A stretch of DNA of 64,000 nucleotides from Nemania diffusa (GCA_038501195.1 JBBPUQ010000002.1:5409001-5473000); one strand, 5' to 3'. Shown: positions 12,601 to 23,792, counted from the first letter of the stretch. Numbers and translations are program-made. The notes: a model not told the origin generated them from the sequence alone.

Positions 12601-13232
12601 CGTCCAATCCCACCGGAGAGTCCCGCAAGCTGTTGCCAGCCGGCCGAAACACACACATCGCGTCCAGGGGTCTTCAGCCCCGCATATTACAGGACCTATA
12701 AGTGCAGGAACTCGGAGGCTCGCCCAGTCCAGTTTCTCGTTGTACTCCCGTACTCCATCCATATAATAAGGGCAGGATCTCTTGGCACCCGCCTCCCAAG
12801 AACTCTCAACCAAGACCTTCCTCTGCTTGGCATGCAACATCCAAGAGCTGTCAGAAACCTTCCAGTGCCTCCCGCCTTCTGCACCCGATCCACGGCGCCC
12901 GACCGCATCGCTGGGACGACCGGCGCATTGGCGATTCGCCCTTGACACTATCGTGTCGTCTCTCAGGCCATCCCGAACCGCCCTCGAGCCGGCTGGCCCG
13001 TTCCGTCGAGTCTTGTCATCTCGACGCCCTCGACCCCCCTCGACGCCTTCGAGTCTCGATCGTTGCGCACGCGCGCTCCTCGCCAATTCGCCAAGTCCCT
13101 CCCTATCGAGTCCGCCCTCGTTGTCGTCTCCATCTTCGTCTTCGTCTTGGCCTCGTCCTCGACTACTCGCGTCGTGCTGTACCATGCGAGGCGCGCACAC
13201 CCTGGCCTCGACTCGTCTATGGTGCTGATTAA
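9659..13232. other. Gene-poor region with TAGGTA-type motif islands and a pyrimidine-rich leader
   Basis: About 3.5 kb without a supportable gene. Short frames here have no recognisable domains. The stretch carries repeated TAGGTA/TACCTA motifs (about 10660, 11165-11205, 11785, 11925, 12450 and 12475), a CCACCA microsatellite-like tract (11245-11280) and a CATCGT/CATCAT tract (12210-12250). The last ~500 bp are C/T-rich and probably the promoter and 5' leader of the arrestin-like gene. An ATG at 13219 opens a frame that overlaps the main start at 13233. Confidence 0.5.
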
Positions 13233-15706
13233 ATGGGTTCCAATCCCGACAATGTCACCAACCTGCCGCTCGACGACCCGCCCCCCAAATCGTCCTTTTT
13301 CTCCCGCCTAGCCGCTCCTCTCCGCTCACGCTCCCGTAATCTCGCCGACTTTCACGTCCGTTTAAAGGAGCCACATCGCCAATACTCGGCTGGCGACCAC
13401 GTCCAGGGCTTTGTCATTTTATCCGTTGTGAAGCCTGTTCGCGTAACACATCTCACTGTCGCATTACACGGCTATGTGCGCGCCTTTAGGAGTGCCAGCG
13501 CTGCCGCCCAGCTCGCCACGGCCAATCCGGCTATAATATCGCATGGGGGTCGAAATGGCCGGTATCTCGGAAATGGGCATGCGTCCCTTTTTCAGGACGA
13601 GATCGTCTTATGTGGTGAAGGAAGACTGCAGGCTTCAAGATGGGAGTTTGAATTCGATCTCCAATTCCCCGAATTAGAGTTGCCGAGTAGTATCGATGTA
13701 TGGGCGTCCCGTTACATTGGCTCACCACACCAGACTGGCTAACTAACTGCTTGGAATAGTTCGAGAGGGGTACGATAGGTTATTTTGTAACAGCGACACT
13801 AACGCGCCCGACAGCCATAGCCCCCACTTCTAGTTGTGAGGCCAGAGTCAACTTAGTAGAGAAGGTAGACGTTGGATTGGTCCCTCCGCCCAGGGAACGC
13901 AAAGTTTTCCTACAGACCATGAGGAGACGGCCTAGAAAGGGGAAGTCTATAGCCCCGGCTATAACACCGGCGACCAAGGCCAATCCAACTTTGGCCGAGC
14001 TAGCAGAACAAATATCAGACCGAGACTCGACAAGGGCTACCGAGAGCCCGCACGATAGCGCTATGAATCTAGGGAACCCGATGGCAAGGTCCGACGTCGA
14101 GAATTTACCGCCCAGTCTAGTCCCAGGCGACGTGCAAAGTGAGGTCAGCGGCGAGAGCGCTATAAGCAACAACAGCGCCACGTATAGTGGACGAGGTGCA
14201 GATGTCAGTGGTGAATCCACTACAGGGAGTAGACATTCGGGACACGACGATAGGGAAATCACTGCCACTGTCGAGTTGCTGAAAGGTGGCTGCCTGCCAG
14301 GGGACTTGGTACCCGTGAGGATAAAGGTTGAACACAATCGTTACATGAAGAGCCTACACGGCATTATCGTAACGCTCTATAGGCAGGGCCGCGTGGATTA
14401 TTCTCCCCCAATAAGTTCATTCACGGGGCTCTCCAAAGAAGATGCAACGAGGCTGGAGCGAGATGATTACTATCCCAGATCAAAGACCGGGCTTGGCGGT
14501 CTGTCGCTATCATCCGCAGGATCGTGTAGTGTCTTTCGGAAAGACCTCTCGCAAGCAGTAGCTCCTCTCATCGTCGATCCAGGTACCCTCACTGCGACTA
14601 TCAACACGGCGGTCAGAGTACCAGAGGATGCTTTCCCCAGTATTAGGCATGTACCAGGGGGGTTGATCACGTTCAAGTACCATATCGAGGTTATTGTCGA
14701 CCTAGGTGGTAGACTCGTTGGCCCCTCGAGCGGCGCTTCACAATCACAACATCCCAACCTAATAGTATCCTCGGCTGCGGTACGCGGTACATACGGCATT
14801 GACGTGAATTTATTGGCAAATTGGAATAGTACTATTATAGACACCGACCATATAAGGCGAGAAAAGGGTGTGATTTCCGTCTCCTTTGAGATTGTGGTTG
14901 GGACCACAGACAGTTCCAGAACGCGAGGCAAAGCTGTTGTACGCCCCTCGCCCACAGCGCAGGCTCCTGCCCAAGATGAAGATCCCCGCGAGGAGGAAGC
15001 GTACGACTACCCCTGGCCAACATCCTATAACGGTGATATGGGGGATCAGGAAGAGTACAACGGTAACGGGTTTCAACAACCACAACCCCAATTTTATTCC
15101 CCTGTGACCTCCCCGCAGGCAGCGCATTATGATTTCCTACCCCACGAGACGCAAGCTCCCATCTATGTGCCACCACCTGAGGTCGCCGAAGAGGGTAATC
15201 TTACAGACAAAGAACGTGCGCGACGAGCCGAGCAAAGATTACTTCCAAGCCAGCCTTCTCTACAACGCCCAGAGACGGAAGCCGGACCATCGCAGCCTTC
15301 TGGTTCAGATCAAACACCGTATCTAGCAGCTCACGCCTCCTCTCCTGCTACTCTAGCGGCTGGGTCCAGTACAGGTGACAGGGTGGGAGAAGAGCCATCT
15401 GCCCCCACATTAGGAGACTTGGGAGCCAATACTTCCGAATATGGAACTGAGGACAAGCAGGAGCTAGAGCGTCGGAGACTACTGGCTGAAGCAAGCGCTC
15501 CCCCTAATATACCTGATGACTACGACGCCGCAGAATCTTCTGCTCCCATTCTCAATCGAACTACCTCGCTTCGATGGTCTCACGAGCCGTCCGCACCAAC
15601 ACTTAATGAAAATCATGGAGATGAGGCTGGAAACCATTACCGCAACATGATGCAGACACCTAATACACTGGGTAGCTCAGAGCCTTTGCCCAGGTATGAG
15701 CGGTGA
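13233..15706 (+). CDS. Arrestin-like trafficking adaptor
   Basis: Exons 13233-13697 and 13760-15706 (62-bp intron, branch CTAAC near its 3' end) encode 803 aa. The N-terminal half fits arrestin_N: FHVRLKEPHRQYSAGDHVQG followed by FVILSVVKPVRVTHLTVALHG and a FEFDLQFP strand. The arrestin_C-type segment begins at about TATVELLKGGCLPGD (near 14260) and continues through VPGGLITFKYHIEVIV. The C-terminal ~280 residues are disordered, rich in P, S and E, with PPPEV, several S/A-P-T/I-L repeats (SAPTL, SAPIL) and a terminal LPRYER. Fungal alpha-arrestins recruit Rsp5-type HECT ligases to permeases for endocytosis; the LPxY-like end could be such a contact, which is inference. The protein could also be a Rim8/PalF-like paralogue, but I do not see specific evidence. 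Confidence 0.82.
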
Positions 15707-16412
15707 TGTTAAGGAATTTTGGAACACTGTATCAATAGATTGCAGGGCCCAGATGATGTATATACGCGTCGCTCGCACAACTGCCAGCCATTTGCATTCG
15801 CTGGTCCGGGAGATCACGTCGATTAACTACTTTTTGTGTTGTATACTAGCACTAGCCGACATATGTCATATTTATGGATGAGATGAACGAAAGAATGAAA
15901 TGAATGAAAAGGTAGGAAGACGGGAGTTTCAAGGCACCGACTGGATCTTTGTCTTTCCTACAATGACACTAGAACGCTTAATTCATATGCAAAGCGTGGT
16001 TGGTTAATTAAAATGTCAGAGGACAATCACGAAGATGGTAGACTCCTCTAGGTCGATAGCTCTTTGTATTATTTAACCAGGTCGGCTGTAATTGGCTTTC
16101 TCCCAGAAACTGATCAACATTTATTAGAGTATGTGATTATTCTAACGAAGCTCAAGTTCTATGTGTGAACCGCCAAAGAACAAGGTCTTTGATTGCAATG
16201 ATCTCTTTTGTTCTTGGAACTCATGCACAGACTCTGTTTTTAAGAACAGGGGCATTGTTGCTGATGATGTTTTACAGCAGAATAAAGAATTCGACTTCAC
16301 ACAAAGTGTTATAGTTACTTTAATGTAATTGTTGCGTGTAAGTCCTCACATAAGTAGCGGTAGAATCATGCCGATTTTGCCAGTTCTATTTCCCCAACAA
16401 TAGATCTGAGCC
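15707..16412. other. Intergenic, no gene seen
   Basis: AT-rich spacer between the arrestin-like gene and the first RING gene. It should hold the 3' UTR of the former and the promoter of the latter. Nothing else is recognised. Confidence 0.5.
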
Positions 16413-17279
16413 ATGGCGACAATTGGAAACCAGGAGGCAATCCTCGAAACAGTGAATTACCTAGAGAGTAGGTTTCCAAGTGCGCAGGCTCACCAGCACA
16501 CAATCTCAATGCACCCCTCGCGTTCCCCTGCTCCCACAAACCAGCAGCCACCTCAGTGCCAGGCACCGCGGTGCTGCTCACCTCCGGGCGTCGCTGCTGA
16601 TGTTTATCAGAGCAGTCTCCCAGGCTGTCCCCCGCCCGGCCTCGTCCGCGTGCACCCGCCCTTCCCTACCCCCGTGCGCGTGATTTCCAACGCGAACGCA
16701 TCGCTCTTCAGTGACTTTGCCCCGTACCTCGACACGGGGCACGACGAGGACAACAACCCCGTCGTCGTGGACCTCACGTGCTTGATCTGCTTGCAACGTA
16801 AGCTCGATGTGCCCGACCGCGTCACCGCGAGTGATTTCAACCACGCGCGTGGCGCGCGCGAGAGCATGACTATACTACCCTGTGGACACTTCTTCGGGTC
16901 TGGGTGTATGGCGCGTTGGATCATGGAGAACGAGTGGCAGGAGATCATTTGGCACTGCCCCATCTGTAGGTTTGAGCTCGTGTACGACTGCGGGCACGAG
17001 ATCGAGCCGCTGGAGTACGACCCGGATTGCCGCCGGGCTAGGCAGGTCCCCATGACGCTCCCCGAGGGCGGGGAGATCCCGCATTCTTGCAACGAGTGTG
17101 TAGACGACGAGATCGACGAGTCGATCGAGAGGTTAAGGCGGCTGCTTTTCCCGAGGTATATCGTGCCCGGGGATTATAGAGAGCGCCAGTCGGCGGAAAT
17201 CATGCGCCATGTCTCGTTGGAGTTTAGGCATCAGGTGTGGAATTTCACCATGATGAGGGACGAGTTTAATCGCTGGTAA
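16413..17279 (+). CDS. RING-finger protein, tandem copy 1
   Basis: A single-exon frame of 288 aa. The N-terminal ~125 residues are proline-rich and low in structure. The RING begins with CLIC (about residue 129), continues through LPCGHFFGSGC and ends with CPIC (about residue 188). In the H-x2-[C/H]-x2-C spacing the fifth zinc ligand is glycine, so the domain is a variant. A further DCGHEI and CNEC lie downstream and may bind another zinc. The gene is GC-rich in the RING half compared with its flanks. The neighbour at 18162 is a paralogue with the same order of motifs. E3 ubiquitin ligase activity is likely by family but substrates are unknown. Confidence 0.78.
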   Translation: MATIGNQEAILETVNYLESRFPSAQAHQHTISMHPSRSPAPTNQQPPQCQAPRCCSPPGVAADVYQSSLPGCPPPGLVRVHPPFPTPVRVISNANASLFSDFAPYLDTGHDEDNNPVVVDLTCLICLQRKLDVPDRVTASDFNHARGARESMTILPCGHFFGSGCMARWIMENEWQEIIWHCPICRFELVYDCGHEIEPLEYDPDCRRARQVPMTLPEGGEIPHSCNECVDDEIDESIERLRRLLFPRYIVPGDYRERQSAEIMRHVSLEFRHQVWNFTMMRDEFNRW

Positions 17280-18161
17280 ATAGTGATAGCCCTTACTAAT
17301 TTCAAGTTTTATTGTATTATAGGAGTTACGGTAGGTTTTCTGCAATATGGGTTTACCCTGTACTATTAGCTATTTGACTAGTTGTTTCGTTTCATTACTG
17401 AGGCTATTAAACTCCATAGTATACCATATAGTCGTAGCAGTGTATGCTACTCGGTATAAAATAGTAATGGGCATGAAAGAGGAGATGGTAGTTAAATCAA
17501 TAATCATTGATTCTAGTTACCTACTTAGTTGCTATTGCTAGTGCATTCAAATTAAGTTGATGGCTTGGGATTATACCAGTAACTATTAAGCGAATTAATA
17601 AATCGCAAGGCTGGTAATATGGGTGAATGTCAAAATTGTAGGCTATTAATATACTCCATTTATATAAACAGTTCCTGAAAAAAATAAGGGTGGCAAAAGG
17701 TGGTCTTTTTCGTTTGTGTTTAGCTCCCTCCTGTCAGAACTTACTCCTTATTGAACTAAACCTGTCCCCAACCTCTTTTAGCTATTAACTCACACACCTC
17801 GTGGCGACTTTTAACTCTATTGTAGCCTCTCACGGACCCCATTTACTCGACAATAAACAGCCCTCCTATTACTCCATTCTGGGGTATATACTCCAGTCAT
17901 CGTACAAGTCATTCAGCCTCTCGACTTCTCAAGCTTTAAATTCTTCTCTCCTCTCCTCTCTGTCCTCCTTCCCTCATCATCTTTTCTCGGTACACGAACT
18001 GATCTTCTCTGACACTTATTACACCAACACCCACTACGTTTACCCTTACTTGATCTACGGTTACTAGATTGCCGTTCATATTGATCCATAGTAGACATAT
18101 TTCCCCCTATCCTTTTTCGCCGATTTGGCATTGCAACTCTTGCACGGCTATCACCATCGAG
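17280..18161. other. AT-rich spacer between the RING paralogues
   Basis: No gene seen. The last ~400 bp are C/T-rich and probably form the promoter and leader of the second RING gene. Confidence 0.5.
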
Positions 18162-19260
18162 ATGCCAGGAAATCTAGAGGATAGGTATGAGAGCCAATCC
18201 CCCTTATATCTTATTTGGTAATATTCTTAGGTTCCTCGCTCACTCCTCTCATAGCTATACTCCTAACTGGGCTCCGTACTTCACCGAAGATGGCCAGCTC
18301 CGTCCTGATGTAACCGTCTCAGTAGAGTGCGCGATCTGTCGCCTTGAACTTGCCATCGCTAGCCCAGTCGACGCAGATCACGAGAGCTTTGCTATGCTGC
18401 CCTGCGGGCACGTGTTTGGCCACGCGTGTATCATTCAATGGCTCTATCAGAGTGACACCCCTACCTGCCCCCAATGTCGGAGAAACATGCGACATAGTGT
18501 CTGCCGCCACATTACCGGCCCCCGCGCGATCCAGGGCGGGCCACGATTCAACCGCCGCCGAGACCTCCCGCCTCCTCTCGCAAGCGCACGAGAAGATGGA
18601 GGCCTCCTGGGCGGATGTGCCACTTGCGAAGGTATCCGCGAGCGGGATGCGAGGATAAACGCAATGATACCACATCATGTCCCGCCACGGGATTTGTGGC
18701 TGAGATACGACACCACGGTCGGATATCGCGCGACGCCGAATTTTTACGGGTTTCCAGATGTCCCGACGCGTCGGGAAAACACTGCGAGAGACGGAAATCG
18801 TGCGGGACCGCCAGTTGCAACTTGGGAAGATTTGGTTCGCCCAGGTCCCAGCATAGGCCCTAGGCGGCATATGGGAAGAGGTAATCCACGCCCTCCAATC
18901 CGTGATTCATCTCGGCCCTTACCGCAACCGGGTGTGGAAAACATGCGTTTAATTGACACTATACTACGTCCGCTAGAGCAGACGCGCCCCGTGGAGGATC
19001 CATTTTATCAACGCTTCTTTGAGGGGGTTGGGGGGCCCCGTGGCGAAAGGCCACAGCAACCTCATGAAGCTATAAGAGGCGATAATATTGGTTCCGTGGT
19101 ATCTCAATGGTGCCAACGCTGCCGCCGCTATGTCACTGAATGCAGCCATTCTCCTGTGCACCGTTTCCATCGGGATAATTTGGGCGGCACTCGTAACAAC
19201 AGGCTGGTTAGTATCACCGCTCTTTTCGCCCTTCTTTCCCGTGGTTTGGAAGAAATATGA
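18162..19260 (+). CDS. RING-finger protein, tandem copy 2
   Basis: Exons 18162-18184 and 18231-19260 (46-bp intron) give about 350 aa. I prefer this start to an ATG at 18187 because the short exon joins in frame and yields SYTPNWAPYF, which aligns with the SLFSDFAPYL segment of the upstream paralogue. The RING has CAIC (near residue 40), LPCGHVFGHACIIQWL and CPQC; here too glycine occupies the usual fifth-ligand position, with a histidine one residue later. Downstream are CRHI and CATC, paralleling the CGH and CNEC of copy 1, and a C-terminal CQRC plus ECSH group. The middle is arginine/proline-rich. Probably an E3 ligase; role unknown. Confidence 0.75.
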
Positions 19261-20147
19261 TACTTCATTCATTTATACAGTTTCTTAAACCATACTCCCT
19301 TCTCACTTATTCTATGTGGCTACTCCGATATTAACTTCCGATTCTGTAGAACGAGACCCAATCCAGACGCGAGTTAGACGAGGCGGACCGATTCGAGAAT
19401 ACTGTTGAATAGCAGGTTATAAGCAAATGATATATATATATATTATATTAATAAATATGAAGTTGACAAACACGTTTACGGCTTATGATAAATGTCACGG
19501 TCCCATATATACGACATGCAAACGGTTAAGGTGGGATCCCACTTTGATAATGTTCTACTTTTGGTAGTGTCGTGGTTTAGCGTTGCAGTTCTGTTCCGTG
19601 ACAATAAAACAGTACTTTTAATATACATAGCAAATCTATAAAGCGAAATATTTAGCTATCGGTTTTATTAACTATTTATATTTTGATATTTCATCTTATT
19701 ACTATTTATTTATCACAGCTCTTACGGGTGACTCGTAACGTGTCAATCATACTCCTATATCAATAAGAGATGTAGTTGTTAAATAGTTACTAGCGTGGTC
19801 TGCTTCTAGGGCGCGACGCGACTTTACGTATTCTGTATCAATACTTCCCTCCTAGGGGCGATGGTCCTAGACAGTTCCTCGGTTTCAAAGGGCTTGGGGG
19901 TTACTTTGGGGGCTAGAAATAAGTCTATTGCTGTCGTAAGCTTAGCTACATGTAGCTATGCCCTGGATGCGAAAGGGGCGATCAAAAAAGTACGCGTCCT
20001 ACAGCCCCAGTGTAACATTGGATGACCTCTAAAATATCTAAAACACTTTTCAAACTGGTCTCTAATCTTACTTCTTGCGCCCATTTTTTACCCTATTCTC
20101 ACCCCTTTCTCTCACAAGATGAACTACTTTTAAAAGCATATTAAACT
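19261..20147. other. AT-rich intergenic region containing a solo-LTR-like element
   Basis: No coding frame is supported. It includes TA-rich tracts near 19430 and the element at 19493-19603, listed separately. The sequence after 20040 is probably the promoter of the membrane-protein gene. Confidence 0.5.
19493..19603 (+). mobile_element. Solo-LTR-like element, 111 bp, ATAAA target duplication
   Basis: The element starts TGTCACGG and ends CCGTGACA, perfect 8-bp inverted ends with TG...CA termini. It is flanked on both sides by ATAAA (19488-19492 and 19604-19608), a 5-bp duplication typical of LTR-retroelement integration. Its first ~60 bp resemble 32469-32530 (shared CCCATATATA and GCAAACGGT). 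At 111 bp it would be a very short LTR, so a terminal-repeat miniature element is an alternative. Confidence 0.7.
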
Positions 20148-21312
20148 ATGTCTGCAGCTATTACCGGTCTTCTTGGTCCGCTAACAAGCGAATTCATACC
20201 TGCTGCAACCTGTATCAGCCAGAAGATTCAGGTTGTTAGATATGTCTCGGATAGTTCACAAGGCTACAACTACTATATAACAGCCGGGCCTGGGGTTTCC
20301 ACATGCTTCCCTTCGAGCCAATTTCCATCCCTGGGAAGCTACTACTCACCTGGAAGATGTCCGTCTGGTTATTCTGCAGCATGTACGACAACCGGTGGTA
20401 ACTCTGTTGGTAATGCGACGGAGACAACAGTAACGTGTTGTCCAATGTCCGTAGCCCGCTTGTGAGTGGGACTCGCACGCAAGACTAATACTTCTTAGGA
20501 TTCCATATGCCTTTGAGTGCAATACCAAGCCGGTTGGCAGCGACTGGGGTGTATTTGCCGACTGCACTACGTCAACGACTAGTCTAGAGGTCGATCTAGA
20601 CGTAATTGGAGCAGTCCCGACGTCGAAATTAGTCGGATCTCCTCGTGATACCAACGGGAACCCCATATTGACGCAGGCTATCATCAATGGCTATGGAATT
20701 CAAATTCGCTGGCAGCAATCGGACGAAGCGTTGCTGTTTAGCACATCCTCAACGACTGACTACTTCTCAATGTCGTCTTCTAACTCCCAAACAATGTCCG
20801 CTTCTGGCTCTCAAACAACGTCTGGTCAACCGACGATCTTACCACTTAAAGATGAGGGAAATGCAGGTATAATTGCAGGAATAGTAGTAGGGGCGGTTGT
20901 TGGATTTCTCGTTCTAATCGGCATTGTGGCAATGGTTATTCGTTCCAAAAGGAGACAACGACAACTACTGCAGAACCAGCAGGCGTCAGGCCAGAATCAC
21001 CTCTCCTGGAAGCAAGCAGTAGAGCTCCCCAAGTTCGGTGAAAACCAAGATGTACCCAGCATCTTTCAGAAGTATGAGCTTCCTACTCCTAAGCCGACAG
21101 GTGTGATTCCGAGGCAAGAGCTACCAGCTGGCGACACAGCTCAGGAATACTCGTCGGGAAATCAAGAAAACTGGCAGGGAGGCGCAAGGAGCGAAGAATT
21201 AGTAGGTTTCGTTGGAGAACTGGAAGCTGTTGAGCACCGTGGTGAATTAGAGGCAGAGCTGCACCGGGCAGAACTTGAAGACAACAACCGGCAAAGGCAC
21301 AATCGTGTATGA
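20148..21312 (+). CDS. Single-pass membrane protein with cysteine-containing ectodomain
   Basis: Exons 20148-20461 and 20499-21312 (37-bp intron, the shortest in this set) encode 375 aa. About 210 N-terminal residues contain spaced cysteines (ATCISQK, VSTCFPS, GRCPSG, AACTTT, TCCPM, FECNTK, ADCTTS), then a serine/threonine-rich stalk. One hydrophobic helix (IIAGIVVGAVVGFLVLIGIV) is followed by basic RSKRRQRQ, so the tail is probably cytoplasmic; the C-terminal ~130 residues are rich in E, Q and charged residues. There is no obvious cleavable signal peptide. This layout is common among uncharacterised fungal cell-surface proteins, some wall-sensor-like. No function can be assigned. Confidence 0.7.
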
Positions 21313-22052
21313 TAGAGGAAGGTATTTCGCAATTAGGCATTAATGGCTCAAGTAAACATGAAGAGGCAACTGGATCGGGTTGAAGGTAGGCAAGAGAGAA
21401 TGAGTGTCTGGAAGAACTATCGTTACGGCATTCGTTTCTAATCGAGTCTCACTTCTCTGTCTTTCATCTTTGCCAAGCTGTGACAGATCACTGCGACCGA
21501 GAGTATTGATCAGGTCTTCTCGGGCTTTCGACATGGGTGGCGCTGGGTGTCACCATGGACATTGAAACTTCTATTTATATTGTACATATTCGTGAAGGTT
21601 ATACATTGTGCGATGTGAGTGTGCCTTACCATTCCCTAATAAGTTTGTTAACTTATAAAACGCTAAACATAGCTTTTTCTGCTTTTGAACGCTCTCCGCG
21701 CACTATACAGATCATGGATCATGGAGTCTCTAGATGGCTATTTTGTTAGGAATTTAACTCGCAACATTAATGAAGGAACAAGTTAAATGAAATTATAAGA
21801 CGAAAACCATCGCTAGGCACTAGAAGCTTGATGGCAATGATATGTGGTATCAAGTACATATAACTTCGCCAACCTAACAGGTCACTACTAGATACCTAAG
21901 ATGCATATAAGGATGGGGGGTTATTATTTATGTGCGATAAATGCATAGGTATGGCACACATTCACTACATGATCTAAACTAAGTAATTTTCACCTAACCT
22001 GGGCTGATCACAAGCTGGAAATTTCAATATTTAAATTTTCGATTCTTAACAC
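21313..22052. other. Intergenic, no gene seen
   Basis: AT-rich spacer with only short non-conserved frames. It should contain the uba4 promoter. Confidence 0.5.
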
Positions 22053-23522
22053 ATGACATATGGACGGAAAATTAGCCTTCTAATGGATACGATAACAGGC
22101 AAGATCGGGGAGTTGAAGGCGCAAATCTCCAAGACGGAGGAGGAGCTCCAGCGGCTAAAAACCCAACTAGCCGAACTAGAGGCCCTGCCGCCGGCATCTT
22201 CAGCGGCAGAACCACAAGATCAGCCTGTGCCGGCAACATCACAAGACTGGAAGTGGCCCCTCAAAGAAGAAGAATACACCCGCTATGGCCGCCAGCTCGT
22301 GCTGCCCTCCATAGGCATCTCAGGCCAGCTGCGCCTTAAGTCCGCAGCCGTCCTCGTCGTCGGCGCCGGGGGCCTCGGCTGCCCCGCGGCGGCGTATCTG
22401 GCCGGCGCAGGCGTGGGGACGCTGGGCGTCGTGGACGGCGATACGGTCGAGGCGTCCAACCTGCACCGCCAGATCGCGCACAGCACCGCGCGCGTAGGCG
22501 CTCTCAAAGTCGACAGCCTAATCGCGTACTGCCGCGCCCTGAACCCAGAGGTCCGCTACGTCGCCCACGGCGCGCACCTCACGCCGCAGAACGCCGCAGC
22601 TATCGTGGGCGCGTACGACGTCGTGCTCGATTGCACGGATCACCCTACATCCCGCTACCTCGTCTCCGACATCTGCGTCCTGCTCGGCAAGCCGCTCGTT
22701 TCTGCGTCGGCGCTGCGCACGGATGGCCAGCTGATTGTGCTGAATAACCCGCCTGCGGCGCAGGGGGAGGCTAATGGGGGCCCGTGCTACCGGTGCGTGT
22801 TCCCGAAACCGCCGCCCGCGGACAGCGTGGTGAGCTGTGGTGAGGGCGGGATCCTGGGCCCGGTGGTCGGGGTTATGGGAGTGCTGCAGGCGCTCGAGGC
22901 AATCAAGCTGATCGTCGCTGGCTGTAAAGATGAAGCGACACCGAAGCAGCCGCCTGCGCCTCCTAGTCTGCTGCTATTCTCGGCCTACTCGCCCACGCCG
23001 TTTCGATCGATGAGGATGCGAGGCCGGCGGGCGGAGTGCTTTGCCTGCTCGGCGTCGTCTACGCTCACGGTGGAAGAGCTGGGGTCTGGGTCGCTGGACT
23101 ATGTCCAGTTCTGCGGCGTCACCGCACCTATCAACATATTGCAGCCTGACGAGAGGATAAGCGCTACGCATTACAGCTCTATAATAGAAACCGGCGCCGG
23201 AAAGAAGGGGTGGTTGCTTGATGTTCGGGAGAGAGAGCATTTCGACATCGCGAATATCCCGGGGGCTATCAATGTACCCTTCTCGACTTTGCAGGCCAAA
23301 AGCCGGTCAACGACGAACGGAGACGCGAATTGGCTTCCGGAAGAGATAGGCTCTGATGCGCCTATTTATGTCGTTTGTCGAGTTGGAAACGACTCGCAAT
23401 TGGTGGCGAAGAAGCTTAAGGATATGGGTCTTGATAGGCATGGTGAGCGGTTCATAGGGGACATAAAAGGGGGCATGAAAGCTTGGAAATTCGAAGTAGA
23501 CCAGACAATGCCCTTTACGTAG
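22053..23522 (+). CDS. uba4: Adenylyltransferase and sulfurtransferase Uba4/CnxF/MOCS3
   Basis: A single-exon frame of 489 aa; an internal ATG at 22083 (MDTITGK) may be the true start. The cytosolic enzyme adenylates and then thiocarboxylates Urm1 for tRNA thiolation and the MoaD-like subunit of molybdopterin synthase. A short coiled coil (KTEEELQRLKTQLAELEAL) comes first. The E1-like ThiF domain has GAGGLGCPAAAYLAGAGVG, DGDTVEASNLHRQ, zinc pairs CYRC and CFAC, and the E1-type cysteine in VVSCGEGGILGP. The C-terminal rhodanese domain begins at WLLDVREREHFD and holds the persulfide cysteine in VVCRVGNDSQ. The ORF is markedly GC-rich relative to its surroundings. A Moco sulfurase gene lies 15 kb away. 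Confidence 0.94.
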   Translation: MTYGRKISLLMDTITGKIGELKAQISKTEEELQRLKTQLAELEALPPASSAAEPQDQPVPATSQDWKWPLKEEEYTRYGRQLVLPSIGISGQLRLKSAAVLVVGAGGLGCPAAAYLAGAGVGTLGVVDGDTVEASNLHRQIAHSTARVGALKVDSLIAYCRALNPEVRYVAHGAHLTPQNAAAIVGAYDVVLDCTDHPTSRYLVSDICVLLGKPLVSASALRTDGQLIVLNNPPAAQGEANGGPCYRCVFPKPPPADSVVSCGEGGILGPVVGVMGVLQALEAIKLIVAGCKDEATPKQPPAPPSLLLFSAYSPTPFRSMRMRGRRAECFACSASSTLTVEELGSGSLDYVQFCGVTAPINILQPDERISATHYSSIIETGAGKKGWLLDVREREHFDIANIPGAINVPFSTLQAKSRSTTNGDANWLPEEIGSDAPIYVVCRVGNDSQLVAKKLKDMGLDRHGERFIGDIKGGMKAWKFEVDQTMPFT

Positions 23523-23792
23523 CAATGCAATTATCACAAGAAACATAGACACTGGTAGATATGCATGTCGGGAGAAGAGGATTGTTTGAGTGACTGACTC
23601 TTCAGTTGTTTTTACGAATATTGATACAACTTCATGGGAGAGGCTCCGAACGCCGCCCCGATTGGAATTCATCCATATAGACATATCAAAACCTGCTGCT
23701 AGAGTTTGAAATGAACGCGTCCAAAACATCCTAGCCGCCCAAGCCATCTTTTTCGCCATTACCCCTCGAGGTGTCCTCAAGATCCTAGTGCC

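Noticed and set aside
12529..13232. Long open frames on both strands (223 aa minus, 176 and 148 aa plus)
   Set aside because: They overlap each other in C/T-rich low-complexity DNA directly before the arrestin-like start and are rich in R, P and S without any motif.
18187..18230. ATG at 18187 as start of the second RING gene
   Set aside because: This segment has a good donor, acceptor and intron length; the upstream mini-exon gives better agreement with the paralogue.
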